A stretch of DNA of 7,272 nt from Pseudomonadota bacterium (lineage in GTDB: Bacteria; Pseudomonadota; Alphaproteobacteria; Rhizobiales; Rhizobiaceae), in contig JAEZXF010000121.1 in NCBI GenBank assembly GCA_023419995.1, forward strand, positions 1 to 7,272. Direction: 5' to 3'. Shown here one piece after another: positions 1 to 6,485 of this stretch. The notes under the pieces are model-generated. The model made no database searches, was not told where the DNA came from, and saw nothing but the letters and a program-made list of their open reading frames with translations. The position numbers and the translations under genes are program-made. Every line of letters begins with the position of its first letter. The first letter of the stretch is position 1.

Positions 1-616
1 CGTGACGGGGATCGGGGAGCAGCGCACCGTGGCGCTGGCCGACGGCTCGACGGTCCTTCTCAATGCCGGCAGCGCGCTGTCGGTCGATTTCGGTGACGCC
101 GTCCGGCGGCTGCGTCTCCACCGCGGGCAGGCGACCTTCACCGTCGCCAGCGACGCGGCGCGCCCCTTCGTCGTCGCGGCGGCGGACGGGTCGGCGCGGG
201 CGCTGGGCACGGTGTTCGACGTCGACATCCGTCCCCTCGAGGTCGTCGTCACCGTGATCGAGGGCACGGTCGGCGTCACGGCGGGACCGTCCGGGGACGC
301 CGTCCTCGCGGGGGTGAACCAGCGGGTGCGCTACGGTGCCGCCGGCGCGCCCCTGCCCGCGGAAGCGGTGGACGCAGAGGCGGAGACCGCGTGGCGCCGG
401 GGCAAGTTGATCTTCGACCGCAGGCCGCTCGGCGACGTCGTCGCCGAGATCGAGCGCTATCGCCGCGGCCGGATCGTCATCGCCAGCGACCGCCTGCGCC
501 GGCTCGAGGTGACCGGCGTGTTCGACTTGGCCGACCCCGACGCCATCCTCGACGTGATGGAGGAGACGCTGCCGGTGCGGGTCGCGCGGCTGCCCTTCCT
601 GACCGTGGTCCGCTGA
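1..616 (+). CDS. FecR-family anti-sigma regulator, C-terminal part (5' end outside window)
   Basis: FecR proteins sit in the inner membrane, sense a loaded TonB-dependent receptor from the periplasm, and control a FecI-type ECF sigma factor in the cytoplasm. The frame is open to the left edge, so the GTG at base 2 is not a credible start; the N-terminal sigma-binding region and membrane helix are missing. What is visible is the periplasmic FecR domain, with the typical GEQRTVALADGSTVLLNAGS opening, a LHRGQATFTVA segment, a RPFVVAAADGSARALGTVFD segment and VTVIEGTVGV, over roughly the first 95 visible residues. After a linker comes the C-terminal domain (about residues 130-204; LGDVVAEIERYRRGRIVIAS, then VTGVFDLADPDAILDVMEET), which resembles the STN-like domain seen in many FecR proteins. 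It ends with TGA 178 bp before a receptor gene with an STN domain on the same strand, the standard fecR-receptor order. The cognate sigma gene is presumably further left. Family call is firm; the signal is not determined. Confidence 0.93.
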   Translation, partial: VTGIGEQRTVALADGSTVLLNAGSALSVDFGDAVRRLRLHRGQATFTVASDAARPFVVAAADGSARALGTVFDVDIRPLEVVVTVIEGTVGVTAGPSGDAVLAGVNQRVRYGAAGAPLPAEAVDAEAETAWRRGKLIFDRRPLGDVVAEIERYRRGRIVIASDRLRRLEVTGVFDLADPDAILDVMEETLPVRVARLPFLTVVR

Positions 617-665
617 GCCGGCAGGTCGATTCCCCGTCGGATCCCGGCAGTCGAGCGGGCTCCTC

Positions 666-713
666 AAATTTTTTCGGACTCCGGGTGCAAGATCGCGCCC
701 GACGCTTCGTCCT
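666..713 (+). promoter_or_regulatory. Candidate ECF (FecI-type) promoter for the receptor gene
   Basis: The gap between fecR and the receptor gene holds an A/T tract, AAATTTTTT at 666-674, standing out in GC-rich DNA, and a CGTCCT element at 708-713. A T-rich block followed about 30 bases later by CGTC is the pattern I associate with FecI-type ECF sigma promoters upstream of fecA-like receptors. The order fecR, gap, receptor supports a separate sigma-dependent promoter here. The exact -35 element is not assigned and no start site is known. No clear Fur box was recognised in the gap. Confidence 0.45.
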
Positions 714-794
714 TGAGATGAGGGCGGGCAAGACGGCGCAAAGAACGCCGCCGCGTCCCCGCAGGCTTCAATCGGGCAGGACGGGCTGATTTTC

Positions 795-3419
795 ATGCGT
801 ATCGGGACATTCGGAACACCGGCCGGCACGGCGTGCCGGGCTTCGATCAGGCGGACGGCCCTCGCGGGGTCGGCCGCGCTGCTGGTCGCCGTCGGGGCGT
901 GGGGGGCGACGCCCGCCTTCGCCCAGGCGACGCGCAGCGTCACGGTCGACATCCGCGCGCAGGAGCTCGGGCGGGCGCTGACCGCCTTCGCCGACCAGGC
1001 GGGACTGCGGCTCCTCCTGCCGTCCGGCCTGGTGTCGGGCCGTACCAGCCCGGCGCTCGCCGGCACCATGACGCGCGGGGAGGCGCTGTCGCGGCTCCTG
1101 GCCGGCACCGGCCTCGCTTATGCCTTCACCAGCGCCGACACGGTGACGATCACCGACCGGGTGTCGTCGGCGCATGGTGGCGTCGACGCCAATGGCGCGC
1201 TGGTTCTCGACACGATCGACGTGACCGGCAGGATGGACCGCGATGCCGCCTCGGGTTCGGGGTTTCAGGGAACGCCCGACTGGGTCTACGAGACGCCCGC
1301 CGCCGTCAGCGTCGTCACCCGCCAGGCGATGGAGGCGCGCCCGCCGCGGAACACGGCCGACGTGGTGCGCGACACCCCGGGCGTCTGGGTCGAGAACGAC
1401 CGGCGCAACTCGGGCGTGACCGCCAACATCCGCGGCCTCGCCAGCAACGGCCGCGTGGTGATGGCGGTGGACGATGCGCGGCAGAACTTCCGCGCCGTCG
1501 CCGGCGCGCAAGGGCTGACGGATACCGCCTTCGTCGACAGCGCCTTCCTGCGCACGGTCGAGGTCGAGAAGACCCGCGCCGCCGGCGTCGGCGGCGTCGG
1601 TGCGCTCGGCGGCATGGTGAACTTCCGCACCATCGACCCCGACGACGTCCTGCAGCCGGGACGGGATTTCGGCTTCATGCTGGACGGCACGACCGGCACC
1701 AACGCCTACAGATATTCCGGCAGCGCCGCCGCCGCCTGGCGGCTGACGCCGGACCTTTCGCTCCTCGTCGGCTATGGCGACAAGCGGATCGACGACTACA
1801 AGCCCGGCCAGAGCGGGCTGGACGACCTGCGCGCCCTCGGCACCTCCGCCTATCTCGGCCAGTACGCCAATTACGAGATCAGCAAGATGACGGCGCAGGA
1901 CCAGTCGACCGCCATCGCCAAGGTGGTGTGGCGGCCGGACGACGCCAGCGAGCTGAAGTTCAGCGCCAACGGCTACTGGTCGTCCTTTGAGTGGAGCACG
2001 GCGGCCGAAGTGGACGAGTACTACAGCGAGAAGGAGATCGACAGCCGCAGCTACGCGCTGGACTATGCCTACAGGCCGCAGAATCCGCTGGTCGACTTCT
2101 CGGCCAAGCTCTATCTGAACCAGGTCAAGAACGACGGCCACTATCCCTACCGTTCGGCCTCGAACTACTGCCCCTGCGACACCGGCACCGAGCTCGACAC
2201 TTGGGGCGGCTTCGCGCGCAACACCTCGGGGTTCAGCCTCGGCGGCGTGCCCGTCACCGCCCATTACGGTATCGAGTTCCTGCGCGACAGCACCTCGGGC
2301 AGCTCCTCGGAGGCGACCGGCAAGGACAATGACCAGCGCTGGTTCAACCAGGAGAACCCCGACGCCGACCGCTTCCTCGGCAGCGTCTTCAGCGAATTCT
2401 CGATCCGGCCGACCGGCTGGCTCGATATCCGCCCGGCGCTGCGCTACGATCATTTCAGCCTGGAAGGCAGCGGCGAGCGGCTCTATTTCGACGGACCCGG
2501 CGGCATCTACGCGCCCTATTTCGGCCCCTTCTCGGTGGACCGCAGCGAATCGAGGCTGTCGCCCAGCCTGACCGTCGCCGTCGAGCCGCGCGAGGGGCTG
2601 CAGATCTACGGCAAATATGTCGAGGGCTTCCGCCCGCCGCTGATCCAGGAGGCGATGTTCTCGGGCCTGCATATCGGTGCGACCTCGAACATCATCGGCG
2701 TGTGGCGCTTCTTCCCCAACACCGAGATCCTGCCCGAGGAATCGAGAACCTGGGAGGTCGGGCTGAACGGCAGCTACGACGATGTGTTGCGGCCGGGCGA
2801 TAGCCTTCGCTTCAAGGCCTCGGCCTTCTCCAGCGAGATCGACAACTATGTCACCATCGCCTATGTGACGCTTCCCAATCAGGTGCCCAGCTTCTTTACT
2901 TATGGCGGCGCCTTCGTGAACCTGCTGGACCGATCCACCTTCAAGGGGGTCGAACTCGAGGCGAGCTACGATACCGGCAGGTTCTACGTGGGAGCCAGCT
3001 ACACCCATCTCGAAAGCGAGCTGAACACCGACCGCTTCAACCAGTATATCTGGGGCGGTGCGGTGCCGGGCTACGAGGTATTCGAGGACGGCCCGGTGTT
3101 CTCCATTGCCGTGCCGCCGCGTCACAAGGCGACGCTCGACCTCGGCGTGCGTCTTTTCGACGAGCGGCTGACGCTGGGCGGCAGGGTGCACTACGCGTCG
3201 GAATCGAGGCATGGCGGCAGCGAGATCCAGGGGCGGCAGGCGGTCATCCCCTCGCATACGCTGTTCGACCTCTACGGTTCGTACAAGATCAACGAGGCGA
3301 CCACGGCCAGCTTCTCGATCACCAACCTGACCGACCTGGCGCACGGCGATGCGCTGGCGACCGGCCTCGTGCTTGCGCCGGGCCGCACGGCGACGGTCTC
3401 GCTGCACCTGAAGTTCTGA
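795..3419 (+). CDS. TonB-dependent outer-membrane receptor with STN signalling domain, HasR-like heme/hemoglobin class
   Basis: An 874-residue outer-membrane active transporter, energised by TonB-ExbB-ExbD, probably for heme or a heme-carrying protein. A signal peptide ends around AFA-Q (residues 41-44). The STN domain follows (about 48-118, SVTVDIRAQELGRALTAFAD onward), then a TonB-box-like DTIDVTG (139-145), a plug (about 165-280; VVRDTPGVWVEN, NIRGLASNGRVVMAVDDARQ, VEVEKTRAAGVGGVGALGGM, VNFRTI) and a beta barrel ending in Phe, as outer-membrane proteins do. The plug segments are closest in my memory to HasR. A FRAP-like FRPP (612-615) and an NPNL-like FPNTEIL followed by PEES (from about 640) bracket a loop containing His626, the place where heme receptors carry a heme-ligating His. 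Cys459-Pro-Cys461 lies in a barrel loop. The STN domain and upstream FecR make this a transducer type that controls its own sigma factor. The ATG at 795 is chosen because it gives the signal peptide; its ribosome site is weak. Substrate is inferred; another iron chelate is possible. Confidence 0.93.
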   Translation: MRIGTFGTPAGTACRASIRRTALAGSAALLVAVGAWGATPAFAQATRSVTVDIRAQELGRALTAFADQAGLRLLLPSGLVSGRTSPALAGTMTRGEALSRLLAGTGLAYAFTSADTVTITDRVSSAHGGVDANGALVLDTIDVTGRMDRDAASGSGFQGTPDWVYETPAAVSVVTRQAMEARPPRNTADVVRDTPGVWVENDRRNSGVTANIRGLASNGRVVMAVDDARQNFRAVAGAQGLTDTAFVDSAFLRTVEVEKTRAAGVGGVGALGGMVNFRTIDPDDVLQPGRDFGFMLDGTTGTNAYRYSGSAAAAWRLTPDLSLLVGYGDKRIDDYKPGQSGLDDLRALGTSAYLGQYANYEISKMTAQDQSTAIAKVVWRPDDASELKFSANGYWSSFEWSTAAEVDEYYSEKEIDSRSYALDYAYRPQNPLVDFSAKLYLNQVKNDGHYPYRSASNYCPCDTGTELDTWGGFARNTSGFSLGGVPVTAHYGIEFLRDSTSGSSSEATGKDNDQRWFNQENPDADRFLGSVFSEFSIRPTGWLDIRPALRYDHFSLEGSGERLYFDGPGGIYAPYFGPFSVDRSESRLSPSLTVAVEPREGLQIYGKYVEGFRPPLIQEAMFSGLHIGATSNIIGVWRFFPNTEILPEESRTWEVGLNGSYDDVLRPGDSLRFKASAFSSEIDNYVTIAYVTLPNQVPSFFTYGGAFVNLLDRSTFKGVELEASYDTGRFYVGASYTHLESELNTDRFNQYIWGGAVPGYEVFEDGPVFSIAVPPRHKATLDLGVRLFDERLTLGGRVHYASESRHGGSEIQGRQAVIPSHTLFDLYGSYKINEATTASFSITNLTDLAHGDALATGLVLAPGRTATVSLHLKF

Positions 3420-3454
3420 GGCCGGGCGGCCGCTGACGGCGGCGCGGCAACGAA

Positions 3455-3485
3455 AAAGGGCTGCGCCGGCAAGGCGCAGCCCTTT
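3455..3485. terminator. Bidirectional intrinsic terminator between the receptor gene and leuC
   Basis: A perfect 13-bp stem, AAAGGGCTGCGCC (3455-3467) against GGCGCAGCCCTTT (3473-3485), with a 5-nt loop. It lies 35 bp after the receptor stop and 20 bp beyond the leuC stop, between convergent genes. Read on the minus strand the hairpin is followed by five T's, a good terminator for leuC. On the plus strand only TTT follows, so it should be weaker for the receptor gene. Confidence 0.9.
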
Positions 3486-3505
3486 CGGTGTCGCGGCCGG
3501 CCGGA

Positions 3506-4915
3506 TCAGCTCCAGTCGCGGATGTCGACGAAGTGGCCGGCGATCGCCGCGGCGGCGGCCATGGCCGGCGACACGAGGTGGGTGCGGCCCTTGAAGCCCT
3601 GCCGGCCCTCGAAGTTGCGGTTCGAGGTCGAGGCGCAGCGCTCGTAGGGGCTGAGCCGGTCGTCGTTCATGGCCAGGCACATCGAGCATCCCGGCTCGCG
3701 CCAGTCGAAGCCGGCCTCGATGAAGATGCGATCCAGGCCCTCGGCCTCGGCCTGCGCCTTGACCAGCCCCGAACCCGGCACCACCATGGCGTTGACGGTC
3801 GGGGCGACCTTGCGGCCCTCGATCACCTTGGCGGCGGCGCGCAGATCCTCGATGCGGCCGTTGGTGCACGAGCCGATGAACACGCGGTCGACCGCGATGT
3901 CGGTCATCTTCGTGCCCGGCTCAAGGCCCATATATTCGAGCGCGCGCTTCTTGGAGTTGCGCTTGTTCTCGTCCTCGATCTCCTCCGGGTTCGGCACGGC
4001 GCCGGTGACGGAGGCGACGTCTTCGGGCGAGGAGCCCCAGGTGACGATGGGCGGCAAAGAGGCCGCGTCGAGCACCACGACCTTGTCGAAATGCGCGCCC
4101 TCGTCGGAGCGCAGCGTCTTCCAGTACTCGACGGCGCGGTCCCACGCCTCGCCGGTCGGCGCGCGGGGCTTGTCCCTGACGTAGGCGAAGGTCGTCTCGT
4201 CCGGCGCGATCAGGCCGGCGCGGGCGCCGCCCTCGATCGACATGTTGCAGATGGTCATGCGGCCTTCCATCGACAGCGCGCGGATCGCCTCGCCGGCATA
4301 TTCGATGACGTAGCCGGTGCCACCGGCGGTGCCGATCTCGCCGATGATGGCGAGGATGATGTCCTTGGCGGTGACGCCCGCGGGCAGCTGCCCGTCGACG
4401 CGCACCAGCATGTTCTTGGCCTTCTTCTGGATCAGCGTCTGGGTGGCCAGCACGTGCTCGACCTCGGAGGTGCCGATGCCGTGGGCGAGCGCGCCGAAGG
4501 CGCCGTGGGTCGAGGTGTGGCTGTCGCCGCAGACGATGGTCATGCCCGGCAGGGTGAAGCCCTGCTCGGGGCCGACGATGTGGACGATGCCCTGCCGGCG
4601 GTCGACCTCGTTGTAGTACTCGATGCCGAAATCGGCGGCGTTCCTCGCCAGCGCCTCGACCTGGATGCGGCTTTCCTCGTTCTTGATGCCGAAGCGGCGG
4701 TCGGGCGAGGTCGGCACGTTGTGGTCGACCACGGCCAGCGTCTTGCCGGGCTGGCGGACCTTGCGGCCGGTCATGCGCAGGCCCTCGAAGGCCTGCGGGC
4801 TGGTGACCTCGTGGACGAGGTGGCGGTCGATGTAGAGCAGGCAGGTGCCGTCGTCCTGCCGGTCGACGACGTGGTCGTCGAAGATCTTGTCGTAGAGGGT
4901 GCGCGGTGCGGTCAT
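3506..4915 (-). CDS. leuC: 3-isopropylmalate dehydratase, large subunit
   Basis: LeuC with LeuD forms isopropylmalate isomerase, which converts 2-isopropylmalate to 3-isopropylmalate in the cytoplasmic leucine pathway, using a [4Fe-4S] cluster as the catalytic Lewis acid. The 469-residue frame is full length for the family. The N-terminus [17 protein letters not shown] is typical and fixes the ATG at 4915. The three cluster cysteines are present: Cys350 in FIGSCTNGR, and Cys410 and Cys413 in GCSMCLAMN. Other hallmarks are [28 protein letters not shown] and the C-terminal [20 protein letters not shown] block. The ribosome site is weak (no clear AGGA close to the ATG). No leuD lies next to it in the window, and a strong hairpin follows the stop, so leuC looks like the last gene of its unit. 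Placement downstream of trmD/rplS matches what I recall from Rhizobiales. Enzyme identity is very secure. Confidence 0.98.
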   Translation of the reverse strand: MTAPRTLYDKIFDDHVVDRQDDGTCLLYIDRHLVHEVTSPQAFEGLRMTGRKVRQPGKTLAVVDHNVPTSPDRRFGIKNEESRIQVEALARNAADFGIEYYNEVDRRQGIVHIVGPEQGFTLPGMTIVCGDSHTSTHGAFGALAHGIGTSEVEHVLATQTLIQKKAKNMLVRVDGQLPAGVTAKDIILAIIGEIGTAGGTGYVIEYAGEAIRALSMEGRMTICNMSIEGGARAGLIAPDETTFAYVRDKPRAPTGEAWDRAVEYWKTLRSDEGAHFDKVVVLDAASLPPIVTWGSSPEDVASVTGAVPNPEEIEDENKRNSKKRALEYMGLEPGTKMTDIAVDRVFIGSCTNGRIEDLRAAAKVIEGRKVAPTVNAMVVPGSGLVKAQAEAEGLDRIFIEAGFDWREPGCSMCLAMNDDRLSPYERCASTSNRNFEGRQGFKGRTHLVSPAMAAAAAIAGHFVDIRDWS

Positions 4916-4963
4916 TTTGCGTCGATCCGTCGATATGGAAACAGGAAGAGGAAGGCCGGTCCG

Positions 4964-4979
4964 GGCCGGCGCGCCGGCC
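4964..4979. repeat. 16-bp perfect GC palindrome upstream of leuC
   Basis: GGCCGGCGCGCCGGCC at 4964-4979 is its own reverse complement. A nested 7-bp arm pair, AGGCCGG at 4953-4959 and CCGGCCT at 4974-4980, overlaps it. On the minus strand it is followed by a pyrimidine-rich run (CTTCCTCTTCCTGTTTCC) before leuC. It could be a weak terminator for upstream transcription or a leader hairpin, but in DNA this GC-rich it could also be chance, and there is no clean T tract. Confidence 0.4.
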
Positions 4980-5095
4980 TATGCCGCGCGGGCAAGTCGC
5001 GCGCCGAGGAGGCGGGCGAAGAAGCGTGCCGGCAGCCGCTTCACGTCCTGGAGGACGAAGCGCCTGTAGGCCGGATGTCCGAAGAGCTCTTCCAT
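4979..5095 (-). CDS. Possible small basic protein, unknown function
   Basis: A 38-codon ORF between mgtC and leuC, from ATG at 5095 to TAG at 4979-4981. It begins MEELFGHPAYRRFVLQDVKR and continues as an Arg/Leu/Phe/Ala-rich segment ending ARAA. Eight of 38 residues are Lys or Arg, and the second half could form a basic amphipathic helix. The frame stays open upstream without a standard start, reading DAIVAPAKGWYEQG just before the Met, which also looks protein-like. The true start may therefore be unusual, or this may be the tail of a decayed gene. The ribosome site is poor (GAGCAGGGC before ATG). I do not recognise the family. It may simply be an open frame in GC-rich DNA; the composition is the only argument for it. 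Confidence 0.3.
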   Translation of the reverse strand: MEELFGHPAYRRFVLQDVKRLPARFFARLLGARLARAA

Positions 5096-5135
5096 GCCCT
5101 GCTCATACCAGCCTTTGGCCGGCGCGACAATCGCG

Positions 5136-5630
5136 TCACTGTGCGTCGGGCGGTTCGGACGGCAACACGGCCTTCTCGAACGGGTGGAGGAGCCCGAGCA
5201 CGACGAGGGCGAGCGCGGTGCCGAGCGTGGCGATCTGCCAGAAGCCGAGGCCGGCGGCCAGCCCGATCGCGCCGGCCAGCCACAGGCCGGCGCCGGTGGT
5301 CAGCCCCTTGATGCGGCCGCGCGCCACGATGATGGTGCCGGCGGCGAGGAAGGCGACGCCCGCCGTCACCGCCTCGATCAGGCGCAGCGGGTCGAGGCGC
5401 GCGCCCTCGTCCTCGAACTGGCCGGAATGGACGATCTCGATGCCGATGACGGTGAAGCAGGCGGCGGCGAGCGCCACGAGGATGTGGGTGCGCAGGCCGG
5501 CGGGATGGTTGCGCCACTCGCGCTCGAAGCCGATCACCGCGCCGAGCAGCGTCGCCAGCATCAGGCGGGCGGCGATGACGGAGAAGGGCAGCCAGGTCGG
5601 GTGGCCGAGATCGTCGAGTATGTCCTGCAT
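5136..5630 (-). CDS. MgtC/SapB-family membrane protein
   Basis: A 164-residue inner-membrane protein of the MgtC family. Family members are linked to survival in low magnesium, acid tolerance and, in Salmonella, to inhibition of the F-type ATP synthase; many chromosomal homologues have no defined role. About five membrane helices can be drawn (roughly 15-33, 48-66, 84-102, 112-130, 132-150). Family signatures visible are IGFEREWR (33-40), PAGLRTHILV (43-52), and RGRIKGLTTGAGLWLAGAIG (104-123). It is shorter than Salmonella MgtC (about 230 residues) and lacks the soluble C-terminal domain, ending soon after the last helix in FEKAVLPSEPPDAQ. The ATG at 5630 is supported by a strong GGAGGG (5635-5640) with a 4-nt spacer. 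It lies behind the rplS terminator, so it probably has its own promoter, which I could not pick out. Family call is secure; physiological role is not. Confidence 0.93.
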   Translation of the reverse strand: MQDILDDLGHPTWLPFSVIAARLMLATLLGAVIGFEREWRNHPAGLRTHILVALAAACFTVIGIEIVHSGQFEDEGARLDPLRLIEAVTAGVAFLAAGTIIVARGRIKGLTTGAGLWLAGAIGLAAGLGFWQIATLGTALALVVLGLLHPFEKAVLPSEPPDAQ

Positions 5631-5728
5631 GCCGCCCTCCGCGCGCCGCGACCGTGCGGCTTGCCGGAAACGCCCGTGCGGGCCGGCGGTTCCGTGGCCG
5701 GGCGGCCGAAGCCGGCGCCACAGACGAA

Positions 5729-5750
5729 AATGGCGGCCGAAGCCGCCATT
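5729..5750 (-). terminator. Intrinsic terminator after rplS
   Basis: A perfect 9-bp stem, AATGGCGGC (5729-5737) and GCCGCCATT (5742-5750), 26 bp beyond the rplS stop. In the minus-strand RNA the loop is UUCG closed by C-G, an exceptionally stable tetraloop, and the stem is followed by a short T run (the last stem bases plus two more T's, then CG). This should end the trmD/rplS transcript before mgtC. Confidence 0.82.
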
Positions 5751-5776
5751 CCGCAGATGTCGTGCAGCCGGCTGCC

Positions 5777-6289
5777 TTACTCGGCGCTGGCGGCCTGCTT
5801 CTCGGCAGCCTCGGCGGCGGCCTTCTCGGCGGCGAGCGCCTGCGCGGCGGCGACCTTCTCGGCCTCCAGGCGGGCCTTCTCGGCGGCGAGCGCCTCGCGC
5901 TCCTCGTCGTTCAGCTTGCGGGCGCGCACGCCGGTGTTCTCCGAGATGCGGGCCGACTTGCCGCGGCGGTCGCGCAGGTAATAGAGCTTGGCGCGGCGCA
6001 CCTTGCCGCGGCGGACCACCTCGACGCCCTCGACCAGCGGCGAGTAGACCGGGAACACGCGCTCCACGCCTTCGCCGTAGGAGATCTTGCGGACGGTGAA
6101 ATTCTCCTGGAAGCCGGCGCCCGAGCGGGCGATGCAGACGCCTTCCTAGGCCTGCACGCGGGTGCGGTTGCCTTCGGTGATGCGCACGTTGACGCGCACG
6201 GTGTCGCCGGGCTGGAACTCGGGGAGCTTGCGCTTCTCTTCGATCTTGGCGGCCTGCTCGGCCTCAAGCTGGCGAATGATGTCGACCAT
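5777..6289 (-). CDS. rplS: 50S ribosomal protein L19, interrupted by an in-frame TAG at codon 48
   Basis: L19 is a 50S protein near the 30S interface (bridge region). The full frame is 170 codons from ATG at 6289 to TAA at 5777. The start has a good AAGGA (6298-6302) with an 8-nt spacer and the typical beginning [20 protein letters not shown]. Codons 1-47 end in NRTRVQA; codon 48 (6148-6146) is TAG; reading resumes in the same frame with [57 protein letters not shown]. Alphaproteobacterial L19, as I remember it, reads QAYEGVCIAR here, so a Tyr codon (TAC or TAT) differs from TAG by one base. No frameshift or other damage is visible. From about residue 126 a 45-residue Ala/Glu/Lys tail follows, a helical extension of a kind common in Rhizobiales. 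Because L19 is normally essential, options are sequence error, a second functional copy, suppression, or a true pseudogene. The only long ORF without the stop is a 96-codon C-terminal piece starting at GTG 6067, which could not replace L19. Confidence 0.93.
5819..5895 (-). repeat. Direct repeat inside the L19 tail (two 23-bp copies, 54-bp period)
   Basis: A 23-bp sequence occurs exactly at 5819-5841 and again at 5873-5895, 54 bp apart. Both copies are in frame and encode ALAAEKA, spaced by 18 residues. The copies differ outside these 23 bp. This points to duplication within the Ala/Lys/Glu tail, which would let tail length vary in steps of 18 residues. Confidence 0.75.
6146..6148 (-). other. 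In-frame amber codon (TAG) in rplS
   Basis: On the minus strand the codons run GTG CAG GCC TAG GAA GGC GTC TGC. The reading frame before and after the stop encodes conserved L19 sequence. A single third-base change (TAG to TAC or TAT) would restore Tyr, as in relatives. The confidently called genes whose ends are seen here stop with TGA or TAA, so TAG is at least not a common terminator in this window. Confidence 0.93.
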
Positions 6290-6336
6290 CGTCCTGATCC
6301 TTGGTTCTTCTCAAACGGTCAGAGCGTCCGGCGCTT

Positions 6337-6361
6337 GCCGCTCCGGCCTCGGCCGTGCGGC
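6337..6361 (-). promoter_or_regulatory. Hairpin in the rplS leader
   Basis: The stretch reads, in two nested arms, GCCGC (6337-6341) with GCGGC (6357-6361), and CGGC (6344-6347) with GCCG (6352-6355), with a 4-nt loop and a small internal bulge. It sits about 50 bases before the rplS ATG. A second small hairpin, TCCGG-CTTTT-CCGGA, is at 6411-6425. Neither matches a leader family that I can name, and GC-rich DNA makes such pairs common. They may stabilise the leader or serve ribosomal-protein autoregulation, but this is speculation. Confidence 0.3.
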
Positions 6362-6434
6362 TATGCCCGTGGGGGCAGGGACGGTTTCACCATTCCTTGG
6401 TTGGCGGATGTCCGGCTTTTCCGGAACTGGCGCG

Positions 6435-6463
6435 GCGATACACAATTTGCACGAAAGAATCAA
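6435..6463 (-). promoter_or_regulatory. Candidate sigma-70-type promoter for rplS
   Basis: On the minus strand TTGATT (6463-6458) and TATCGC (6440-6435) are separated by exactly 17 bases, in one of the few A/T-rich patches of the 196-bp gap between the DUF4260 gene and rplS. The TTGAT-type -35 suits alphaproteobacteria; the -10 is imperfect. Transcription would start near 6428 and give a leader of about 140 nt. If real, rplS could be expressed independently of trmD. Confidence 0.4.
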
Positions 6464-6485
6464 CCGTCCGCCGCGGTCCGGCCCC

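Noticed and set aside
2..4. GTG at base 2 as the start of the FecR gene
   Set aside because: The visible protein begins inside the FecR domain, so the gene must extend left of the window.
735..755. Small GGCG/CGCC hairpin in the receptor 5' leader
   Set aside because: Only about five base pairs with a 7-nt loop; expected by chance at this base composition.
768..3869. A 1033-codon open frame on the minus strand across the receptor gene
   Set aside because: It is antisense to a well-supported receptor, has low-complexity Arg/Gly/Ala/Val-rich translation, no recognisable domain, and runs into the leuC region. Long antisense frames are expected at this GC content.
5111..5135. Weak hairpins right after the mgtC stop as a terminator
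   Set aside because: The stems are 5-6 bp, one with a G-U pair, and no T tract follows, so a terminator call is not supported.
3488..5311. A 607-codon open frame on the plus strand opposite leuC
   Set aside because: It is the antisense shadow of leuC, whose own frame contains all catalytic motifs. The translation is Asp/Val/Gly/Ala-rich with no domain.
5777..6067. A separate 96-codon gene starting at GTG 6067
   Set aside because: It is only the C-terminal part of L19 downstream of the amber codon; the conserved frame continues upstream of it and it has no ribosome site of its own that I can see.
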